Positions 26,638 through 33,932 of a stretch of DNA of 33,932 bases are shown here, one piece after another. The stretch covers positions 1 to 33,932 of the forward strand of contig JACQAD010000277.1 of the NCBI GenBank assembly GCA_016195125.1, in the 5' to 3' direction. The translations under genes and the position numbers were made by a program. A model generated the notes under the pieces. That model was not told the DNA's origin and did not search any database. It saw only the letters and a program-made list of their open reading frames with translations. The stretch is from Magnetospirillum sp. (GTDB lineage: Bacteria; Pseudomonadota; Alphaproteobacteria; Rhodospirillales; Magnetospirillaceae). Position 1 is the stretch's first letter. The number at the start of each line of letters is the position of its first letter.

Positions 26638-28259
26638 TCCGCCTTGAAGACCTTTCCCCCTCTGCCTTCGCCCCGGACCATGTGGTTCTGCCGGGCGGGG
26701 AGGGGGGCGTGCTCTGGTCCCAATTTTGCGCCGAAATCGGCGGTGCGGCCCGGCAATTGGCAGGTTGCCGCCGGGTTGCCGTGGTCGACGAGGATTGCCG
26801 GCGCTTCGCCGTGGGTCTGCTGGGAGGTTTGAGCGCGGGGGCCGAGATCGTGCTGCCCGCCAATACCCAGCCCGCAACCCTGGCCCTTCTGGCCGAAGAG
26901 GTGGACCGGGTTGTCGACGACACCTTCATTCCTGGGACGGCGGAATGGAAGCCGGGCCTTTCGGCCGAAGACTCAAGGCTGGTTTTCCACACATCAGGCT
27001 CCACGGGTGCCGCCAAGCGGGTCGAGCGCAGCTTGGGAACCCTGAGCGCCGAACTGACGGCGTTGCATGGCCTGTGGGGGGATTGTCTGGCCGGTGCCGT
27101 GACGACCTCCACCGTTCCCCATCACCACGTCTACGGACTGGTCTTCAATTTCCTCTGGCCACTGGCTGCCGGGCGGCCGTTCCTGGCCGGTCGGTTCGAC
27201 CTGTGGGAGACGCTGCTGGCCGAGATGCCCGAGGGTGCCGTGCTGGTCACTTCGCCCGCCCATCTGGCCCGGCTGGGCGGGTTGGAGCCCTTGGCGCCGG
27301 ACCGTCGCCCTCGCATGGTTCTGTCGGCAGGCGCGCCGCTGTCCGAGGCGGCAAGCCTGGACGCCCGGCGAGTGCTGGGGACCACCGTGACCGAGATCTA
27401 CGGCAGCACCGAGACCGGGGCCATGGCCACCCGGTCGCGTGACGGGGTGGGACAGCCGCCCTGGCGGCCCTTGCCCGGCTACAGGATTACGTCCGACGCC
27501 GAGGGGCTGCTGCACCTGGACTCGCCGGTCGGCAACCTTCGGATCGCCGACCGTGTCGAGGTGATGGACGACGGCGGCTTCCACCTGCTGGGCCGCGCCG
27601 ACCGTATCGTCAAGATCGAGGGCAAGCGTGTCGGCCTGGACGAGGTGGAGCAGGCCCTGGAAGGATTGCCCGAGGTCGAGCGGGCGGCGGTTGTGGTTCT
27701 GGACGGACGGCTGGCCGCCGTGCTGGTGCTGGGCGACGAGGGGCGCGAGGCTTTGGCCGCCTGGGGAGCGTATCGTTTTGGGCGCCGGTTGCGCGCAACG
27801 CTGTCGGCTGGGCTGGAGCCCGTTTGCCTGCCGCGCCGCTGGCGCTTTGTGGCGGCTTTGCCGGAAAGCGTGATGGGCAAGCGGCGGGCCGAGGATCTGG
27901 CGGAGTTGTTCACCGCCCCGGAGCGGCTGCCCAAGGTTCTCGACCGCCGTCGGAAGGGGGAGGCGGAGTTGGAACTGGAGTTGGAGATTCCACCCGCTCT
28001 CCTGTGGTTCCAGGGACATTTTCCCGGCCGGCCCATCCTGCCCGGCGTGGTGCAGATGGATTGGGCCGTCCATTTGGGCCGCGAGGAGTTGGGGCTGCCC
28101 CTTCAGGCCGCCCAGGAGTTCCAGATCAAGTTCAAGTCGGTTGTCGCGCCCGGCGACCGGCTGACCCTCGGTCTGCGCCACGACCGGGACAAGCGCCGCC
28201 TGTCGTTTGAATATCGGCGGGGACGGGATGTATGCTCCTCCGGGACGGTCTTCCTATGA
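26634..28259 (+). CDS. AMP-dependent acyl ligase fused to a C-terminal hotdog (FabZ/ApeI-like) dehydratase domain
   Basis: GTG start at 26634 overlapping the previous stop. 'LVFHTSGSTGAAKRVERS', 'VTEIYGSTETGAMATR', 'GRADRIVKIEGKRVGLDEVEQAL' are ANL motifs; C-terminal 'PPALLWFQGHFPGRPILPGVVQMDWAVHLGREELGLPLQAAQEFQIKFKSVVAPGDRLTLGLRHD' is a FabA/FabZ-like hotdog. Confidence 0.88.
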   Translation: MIRLEDLSPSAFAPDHVVLPGGEGGVLWSQFCAEIGGAARQLAGCRRVAVVDEDCRRFAVGLLGGLSAGAEIVLPANTQPATLALLAEEVDRVVDDTFIPGTAEWKPGLSAEDSRLVFHTSGSTGAAKRVERSLGTLSAELTALHGLWGDCLAGAVTTSTVPHHHVYGLVFNFLWPLAAGRPFLAGRFDLWETLLAEMPEGAVLVTSPAHLARLGGLEPLAPDRRPRMVLSAGAPLSEAASLDARRVLGTTVTEIYGSTETGAMATRSRDGVGQPPWRPLPGYRITSDAEGLLHLDSPVGNLRIADRVEVMDDGGFHLLGRADRIVKIEGKRVGLDEVEQALEGLPEVERAAVVVLDGRLAAVLVLGDEGREALAAWGAYRFGRRLRATLSAGLEPVCLPRRWRFVAALPESVMGKRRAEDLAELFTAPERLPKVLDRRRKGEAELELELEIPPALLWFQGHFPGRPILPGVVQMDWAVHLGREELGLPLQAAQEFQIKFKSVVAPGDRLTLGLRHDRDKRRLSFEYRRGRDVCSSGTVFL

Positions 28260-29884
28260 TCCGCCCTTGCGCCTTGATTCCCAGCCACAATCACTGGCGG
28301 GTCTTGCCTGAGGTGGTGAGACGCCTGCGGGAGCTCGGTCTTCCTGTCCTGATCATCGATGACGGCAGCTCCGAGCCCGCCGCCTCGGCCATGGCCGCGC
28401 TTCACCACCCCGACGACGGAGTCACCGTCCATCGCAGGCCGGTGAACGGCGGTAAGGGCACGGCCGTGATGGACGGGTTTCGCCTTATCGCTCAGAGGGA
28501 CTTCACCCATGCGGTGCAGGTGGACGCTGACGGACAGCATGATCTGAACGCGCTGCCGCTCTTGCTGGCAGCCGCCGAGGCCCAGCCCGACGCGGTAGTA
28601 AGTGGTAAGCCGGTCTATGACGAGTCCGTGCCGCTGGGGCGGCGGATCGGCCGTTGGGTGACCCATCTCTGGGTCTATGTGGAGACGCTCAGCCTTCGCA
28701 TCAGCGACAGCATGTGCGGCTTTCGCGTCTACCCCCTGGCGCCCTGCCTTGCCTTGATGGACGAGGAGCATATCGGCGGGCGCATGGATTTCGACACCGA
28801 GATCATGGTGCGTCTGTTCTGGCGCGGTATCGCACCGGTCATGGTGCCTGTGCGGGTGATCTATCCCGAGGGCAACACCTCCAATTTCCGGATGGTGCGG
28901 GACAATGTCCGCATCACGCTGATGCATACGCGCCTCGTGCTGACTATGCTGAGCCGGCTTGCCCGCAAACACTGGCCTGCCGGACCCTCCCACTGGGCAG
29001 GTTTGGGCGAGCGAGGGGCCTTGTGGGGGCTGGCCTTCGTCGCCGGTAGCTATCGGCTGCTGGGGCGCAGGGCCTGCACCTGGGTGATGGCGCCTATCGT
29101 CCTCTATTTCTTTCTGACGGGGGGCGAGCAGCGGCGGGCCTCGCGCTCCTATCTTGGCCGGGTGCTGAACCGCCAGCCATCCCTTGCCGAGGGTTTCCGT
29201 CATCTGATGGACTTTGCCGGCCGCGCTCTCGACGCGTTTGCCGCCTGGAGTGGTGCCGTCCCGCTTCGGGCCATGGAGATTAAAGGCCTCGCCGCCGCCG
29301 CCGATCCCCGTGGCGCCTTGCTGCTGGTCAGCCATCACGGCAATGCCGAATTATCCCACGCCCTGATGGATCCGGCGCTCCGCCGGCGTCTGACCGTGCT
29401 GGTCCATACCCGCCACGCGGAGAACTACAACCGCCTGCTGGAGGTCCATCGTGGCGAGGCGGCCTCGCGTATGCTCCAGGTCACCGAGATGGGGCCTGAA
29501 ACGGCCATTCTGCTGCGCGAGCGCATCGAGGCCGGCGAGTGGGTCGCCATGGCGGGCGACCGGGTGCCGGTACTGTCCCAGGGGCGGACCTGCAGTATTC
29601 CGTTCCTGGGCGAGGCGGCTGAGTTCTCGCAAGGCCCCTGGCTGCTGGCCTCGTTGCTGGGCTGTCCGGTCTATTTGCTGTTCTGTCGTCGCACGGGCGA
29701 CGGAACCTGGACGCTCAGCCTTGAACCCTTTGCCGAGCGGGTGGACCTGCCGCGCGGACGGCGCCAGGAGGCCATCGCCCAGTGGGCCGGACGCTATGCG
29801 GCGCGGCTGGAGCGGGAGTGCCGGGAGGCTCCGTTCCAATGGTACAATTTTTTCGACTTCTGGGCGAAAGGGGTCGCCGAATGA
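28256..29884 (+). CDS. Bifunctional family 2 glycosyltransferase / LPLAT (LpxL-like) acyltransferase
   Basis: ATG 28256 in ATGA overlap. N-terminus 'ALIPSHNHWRVLPEVVRRLRELGLPVLIIDDGSS...VQVDADGQHD' (GT2); C-terminus 'LLLVSHHGNAELSHAL...AGEWVAMAGDRVPVLSQGRTCSIPFLGEAAEFSQGPWLLASLLGCPVYLLF' (LPLAT). Confidence 0.88.
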   Translation: MIRPCALIPSHNHWRVLPEVVRRLRELGLPVLIIDDGSSEPAASAMAALHHPDDGVTVHRRPVNGGKGTAVMDGFRLIAQRDFTHAVQVDADGQHDLNALPLLLAAAEAQPDAVVSGKPVYDESVPLGRRIGRWVTHLWVYVETLSLRISDSMCGFRVYPLAPCLALMDEEHIGGRMDFDTEIMVRLFWRGIAPVMVPVRVIYPEGNTSNFRMVRDNVRITLMHTRLVLTMLSRLARKHWPAGPSHWAGLGERGALWGLAFVAGSYRLLGRRACTWVMAPIVLYFFLTGGEQRRASRSYLGRVLNRQPSLAEGFRHLMDFAGRALDAFAAWSGAVPLRAMEIKGLAAAADPRGALLLVSHHGNAELSHALMDPALRRRLTVLVHTRHAENYNRLLEVHRGEAASRMLQVTEMGPETAILLRERIEAGEWVAMAGDRVPVLSQGRTCSIPFLGEAAEFSQGPWLLASLLGCPVYLLFCRRTGDGTWTLSLEPFAERVDLPRGRRQEAIAQWAGRYAARLERECREAPFQWYNFFDFWAKGVAE

Positions 29885-30291
29885 TTTCGGCCGAGATCGA
29901 GCTTAAGGCGCAATTCTATGACCTGGACCCCATGCAGGTGGTCTGGCACGGCAATTATCCCCGCTTTCTGGAAGAGGCCCGCTGCGCCCTGCTGGACAAG
30001 ATCGGCTACAACTACCCGGAGATGGAGCGCTCGGGCTATGCTTGGCCCATCGTCGATATGCGCCTCAAATATGTGCGGCCGATCCGCTTCGCCCAAATGG
30101 TACGGGTCATCGCCACTCTGGCCGAGTACGAAAATCGGCTGCGCATCGAATACCGCATCCTCGACGCCCAAAGCGGCGAGACTCTGACCAAGGCCACCAC
30201 CATTCAGTTGGCTGTGGCCATGCCATCGGGAGAGTTATGCCTGGAGACGCCGCCCGCCCTGGTGGATCGGGTGCGGAGGTTGCTGTCATGA
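29881..30291 (+). CDS. Acyl-CoA/ACP thioesterase (4-hydroxybenzoyl-CoA thioesterase-like hotdog)
   Basis: 'IELKAQFYDLDPMQVVWHGNYPRFLEEARCALLDKIGYNYPEMERSGYAWPIVDMRLKYVRPIRF'. Confidence 0.88.
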   Translation: MISAEIELKAQFYDLDPMQVVWHGNYPRFLEEARCALLDKIGYNYPEMERSGYAWPIVDMRLKYVRPIRFAQMVRVIATLAEYENRLRIEYRILDAQSGETLTKATTIQLAVAMPSGELCLETPPALVDRVRRLLS

Positions 30292-30854
30292 TCCGCCTGA
30301 CGCTTCTGCTTCTGCTGCTGGTCTCCCCGGCCTGGGCCGAGACCGCCGTCTTGAAGGACGGAGACGTGCTGCGCGGCCGCTTCGTGCAGGAGCGGTACAT
30401 GCAGGGCTTCGCCGCGCCCTTGCGATCCGAAGGCGGCTTCCTGGTGGCGCCCGGGCGCGGCCTGATCTGGCGGGCGGAGACTCCCTTCGCCATCACCACG
30501 GTCGTGACCCCCGGCGGATTGGTGCAAAGCGTCGATGGCGCCGAGACATCGCGGCTTTCCGTCGCCCGGCTGCCGTTTCTGGCCCGGCTTTACGACATGC
30601 TGGCCGCCGCCCTGGCCGGGGATTGGCGTGGACTGGACGGCGCCTTCGCGGTGAGCCGCAGGGGCGACGTTGTTTCCCTGCGCCCGCTGCGGGCCGATGA
30701 TCCCAACATGCCCGCCATCGCCGCGCGGGTGGGACGCTTCGTCGAAGAGGTGGAGATCACCAAGCCGGGCGGTGACCGGGACCGGCTGCTTTTCAGCGAT
30801 CAGGTTCTCAATGCGCGCCCCCTGGATGCCGCCGAGGCGGCGTTGCTCAGGTGA
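30288..30854 (+). CDS. LolA-like outer-membrane carrier protein of the aryl-polyene-like cluster
   Basis: ATG 30288 (ATGA overlap); signal peptide 'MIRLTLLLLLLVSPAWAE'; 'LRGRFVQERYMQGFAAPLRSEGGFLVAPGRGLIWRAETPFAITTVVTPGGL' is LolA-like. Confidence 0.78.
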   Translation: MIRLTLLLLLLVSPAWAETAVLKDGDVLRGRFVQERYMQGFAAPLRSEGGFLVAPGRGLIWRAETPFAITTVVTPGGLVQSVDGAETSRLSVARLPFLARLYDMLAAALAGDWRGLDGAFAVSRRGDVVSLRPLRADDPNMPAIAARVGRFVEEVEITKPGGDRDRLLFSDQVLNARPLDAAEAALLR

Positions 30855-33128
30855 GGAAGGCTCTCGCTCTGCTGTGGCTGGCCGTGGTGCTGGCCGCCTG
30901 TGTCCATGTGGCTTGGCTGTCGCGCGACGGCTTGCCGCGCGAGACCGATATCATGGCTCTGCTGCCGCGCGAGGAACGTGAACCGGAGCTTCAGGCCGCC
31001 AAGGACAGGGTGGCGCGCTGGCTGTCGGGCCGGGTGGTGGTGCTGGTGGGCCATAAGGACCGGGACAAGGCCCGTGCCGCCGCCCTGAGCCTGCGTGCCG
31101 CCCTGGTGGAGGGTGGGTTGGTGCGGCCCGAAAGCGATATCCCCGGTGAGGACGCGGTCAAGCGGCTGGGCGCCGCCTATTTCGCCCATCGGGCTGGCTT
31201 ACTGGCCGAGGAGGACCGGCAGAGGCTGTTGCGCGGCGAAGGCGAGGCTTTGGTCAAGCGGGCGCTGTCGCAGATCTACGGCTTTGGCGGCGCGGTGGAT
31301 TCAAGGCTGTTGGTCCGCGATCCCTTCCTGCTGTTTCCCGCCTTCCTGGGCGGCTTGCCCAATCCGGCCAGCCGGGTGAGCATGGACGAAGGGCTGCCCG
31401 GTCTGGTCGAGGACGGTGTCACCTGGGTTTTGCTCAGCCTGCGGACCCAGGGCGAAGCCTTTGACCTGGAGTTCCAGAACCGCTTCGTCGCCGCCTTCGA
31501 CACTGCCAGCTCGGGAGTCCCCGAGGGGACGAACGTCCTGCGCCTGGGCGCCGTGTTCTTTGCCCAGGCGGGGGCGGAGCAGGCCATGGCCGAATCGGCG
31601 CGTATCGGTCTGGTGTCCCTGGCCGGCACGGTGTTGCTGGTGGTGCTGACCTTCCGCTCCCTGCGTCCGCTACTGCTCTCCCTGGCCGCGATCGGGGCCG
31701 GTTTGGCGGCGGCGTTGTCGGCATGCCTGTTCCTGTTCGGCTCGCTGCATGTGGCGGCCCAGATGTTTGGTGCCGCCCTGATCGGCATCGCCGTCGACTA
31801 CGCTCTGTTATATTTCGGCCAGATCTTCACGCCGCGAACCGATCCAGCCGCCCGGCTCGCCCATGTGCTGCCGGGCATTGCCCTGGGGGCAGCCACCACC
31901 ATCATCGGCTATGGCGCCCTGGCGCTGTCGCCCTTTCCCGGCCTGCATCAGGTGGCGGTGTTCTCCGCCATCGGGCTGGTCGGATCGTTTCTATCGGTGA
32001 TTCTGTGGTTTCCCCTGCTGGACCGCGTGCCGGCCGCCAAGCTGAACCGGTCCTGGGCGGCGGCGGCCGCCGGGCTGTGGCGATTCTGGGGCGAGGCGGG
32101 ATGGGCGCGGGCGCGGAGGATCGTGCTGGCCGTTCTCGTTCTGGTGGGCGTGCTGGGGCTGGCCCGGCTGGAGGTGGATGACGACATGCGGCGCCAGCAA
32201 GGGCTTGACCCAGCAGGCCGAGATTCAGCGCCTTGCCGGGTTCGGTCAGGCCGGGCGCTTCTTTCTGGTGCGAGGGGACGACGGGCAGCAGGTGCTGGAG
32301 CGGGAGGAGGCGCTGGACGAGCGGTTGGACGGGCTGGCCAATCGGCAATCCGTGGCGCGGTTCGTGCCTTCGGCCAAGCGTCAGGTGGAGAATGCCGCCC
32401 TGGTTCTGCGGGCGCTGTACAATCCTCATCTGGCAGCCTACCGGGCGGGCCTGGGCATGGCTGAGCCCGAGGCCGCTCCTTACGGTACACCTCTGTCCCT
32501 GGCCCATATTCAAGCCACCGGAGGCTTGCCTTTCCTCGACGCCCTGGTGCTGGACGACACCATGCATGTGGTCAGCGTGGATGGCGGCGTGGAATCCGGC
32601 ATTCTGCGGCAGGCGGCGCAAGGATTGGACGGTGTGCGCTTTGTCGATCCCACCGGCGATCTGAACCTTTTGCTGGAAAGCTATCGCCGCCGCGCCCTGA
32701 TGCTGGTGGCGGCCTCGACCCTGCTGATGGTGCCGCTGCTGGCCTGGCGCTATGGAATGAAGAGGGCGGTACGGGTGATGATCCCCGCGGCGGCGGCCGT
32801 GGCGCTGACCCCACCCCTGCTGGCGCTGGCGGGATTGGGGTTTTCCTTCTTTGGCGCCATGGCTCTGGTGCTGGTGCTGTCCATCGGTACCGATTACGCC
32901 GTGTTCTGCGCCGAGGATGGCCAGCGTGATCCCGTCACCCTGGTGTCGGTCAGCCTGGCCATGCTGACCACCCTGCTGTCCTTTGGCCTGCTGGCGGCCA
33001 GTCAGGCGGTGGCAGTCCGGGCCTTCGGCGCCACCATGCTGGTGGGGGTGGCGCTGGCCTTCCTGCTAGCTCCATCCGTCAGAGCAAGGCCTTCTGAAGC
33101 TCCGGGGCGTTCAGCAGATCGGCCATGA
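30851..33128 (+). pseudogene. MMPL/RND-family exporter, split by an apparent frameshift near nt 32190-32215
   Basis: First frame (30851..) gives the N-terminal half to 'LARLEVDDDMRRQQ' then out-of-family residues; second frame (32178..33128) gives 'GLTQQAEIQRLAGFGQAGRFFLVRGDDGQQVLEREEALDERL...SIGTDYAVFCAEDGQRD...MLVGVALAFLLAP'. The two halves together make one 12-TM MMPL protein. Confidence 0.8.
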
Positions 33129-33672
33129 TCGCCTTGAAGTGGACCAGCACCTCGGCGGCGGTGGTGCTGGGCAGGTTGTTGAAGGTGGAGAATGTGCGTT
33201 CGTTCTTGACGGCGTTGCTCGCCAGGACGGTTCCCGCAGCATCCATCACCTCGGCCCGCAGGTCATAGCGGATCAGCGTGTTCATCATGGTGTCCGACCG
33301 CCAGTCCTTGATGGTGACCGACAACTTGCGCTGCTGGGGGGAGGCCGCCGTCTGGCTCGAGGCCACCACCGCATTGACGCCCTTGGCCCGCAAGCCGGCG
33401 ACCAGCGCCACGGCCACGTCCTCGGCGAGAGGGGCGCCGGACGCGGTGTGGGCGCCGAACGGATTGCCGAACCCGCCCCGGAACATGCCCACCCATTGTG
33501 GCGTGTTGTCTCCAGCCAGGACATACGGGCGCTGGTCGATGGTCACCACAACCACCGCCTTTTCGGTGGTCGCGGCCAGTTCGGGAACCGCATTACGGTA
33601 ATCGAAGGTGTTTCCGACGGCGCATCCCGCCAGAAAGAAGCAAAGTCCGATTGCCGCTATCGTCCGATTCAT
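33079..33672 (-). CDS. Predicted lipoprotein (YajG-like)
   Basis: Lipobox 'FFLAGC'; 'KAVVVVTIDQRPYVLAGDNTPQWVGMFRGGFGNPFGAHTASGAPLAEDVAVALVAGLRAKGVNAV'. Confidence 0.65.
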   Translation of the reverse strand: MNRTIAAIGLCFFLAGCAVGNTFDYRNAVPELAATTEKAVVVVTIDQRPYVLAGDNTPQWVGMFRGGFGNPFGAHTASGAPLAEDVAVALVAGLRAKGVNAVVASSQTAASPQQRKLSVTIKDWRSDTMMNTLIRYDLRAEVMDAAGTVLASNAVKNERTFSTFNNLPSTTAAEVLVHFKAIMADLLNAPELQKALL

Positions 33673-33810
33673 GGTGTGCCCTTATTAAAAGGAAATATTA
33701 ATGTTGCCATATTTCTACCATAGTGATGTGTGGTGTCAAGGTTCGGCGGTGGAGGTCGTGGGGAAAGTCGTGTAGGATCCCTCCCCTTTGTCAGAATCGT
33801 CTTTCTACCG

Positions 33811-33932
33811 ATGCGTTTGCCCTTTCTCTGCTTCGTTGCCGCACTTCTGACCGGCTGCTCGGTCCCGCCCCCCGTCTCTGACCAGGTGATGGTGGCGCCC
33901 GGCATTACCCTGGCGCTTCCCGCGCCGGGCGA
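33811..33932 (+). CDS. Start of a lipoprotein, probably DUF3261 type (3' partial, runs off the window)
   Basis: 'MRLPFLCFVAALLTGCSVPPPVSDQVMVAPGITLALPAPG', lipobox LLTGC; sequence and position after the MMPL gene fit the DUF3261 lipoprotein of APE clusters. Confidence 0.6.
   Translation, partial: MRLPFLCFVAALLTGCSVPPPVSDQVMVAPGITLALPAPG

Noticed and set aside
28103-29338. 411-aa minus-strand ORF antisense to the GT2-LPLAT gene
   Set aside because: Plus strand has unambiguous GT2 and LPLAT motifs with ATGA coupling; the antisense ORF is His/Gln/Gly-rich shadow sequence.

Overview
High-GC proteobacterial (probably alphaproteobacterial, Magnetospirillum-like; organism is a guess) window with two main modules and a short accessory segment between them. 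(1) nt 1-20611: a ~14.4 kb gene, cut by the left window edge, for a giant repeat surface/adhesin protein (DUF4347-like N-terminus, two tandem repeat families, an inserted propeller-like block, a Pro-rich linker, a CADG-like domain and a basic C-terminal tail). It is followed by a tightly packed co-directional set: TolC-like outer membrane protein, HlyD/MacA-like adaptor, HlyD-like protein with a GAF-like N-terminal region, a multi-pass M50 metalloprotease with a PqqD-like N-terminus and a C-terminal HlyD-like region, and a small exported protein. No ABC ATPase is encoded in this block, so it looks like a non-canonical, M50-centred export/processing system and is my main candidate for an undescribed system. 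(2) nt 23427-33932: an aryl-polyene/xanthomonadin-like cluster: PPTase (divergent), KS-like chain-length factor, PlsC-like acyltransferase, two ACPs, COG4648-type membrane protein, AMP-ligase fused to a hotdog dehydratase, GT2-LPLAT fusion, thioesterase, LolA-like protein, MMPL exporter broken by an apparent frameshift, and the start of a probable DUF3261 lipoprotein at the right edge. A reverse-strand lipoprotein gene interrupts the cluster. Between the modules are a TraT-like lipoprotein, a trypsin-like serine protease and a possible degraded tyrosine-recombinase remnant. I identified no rRNA, tRNA or CRISPR array.
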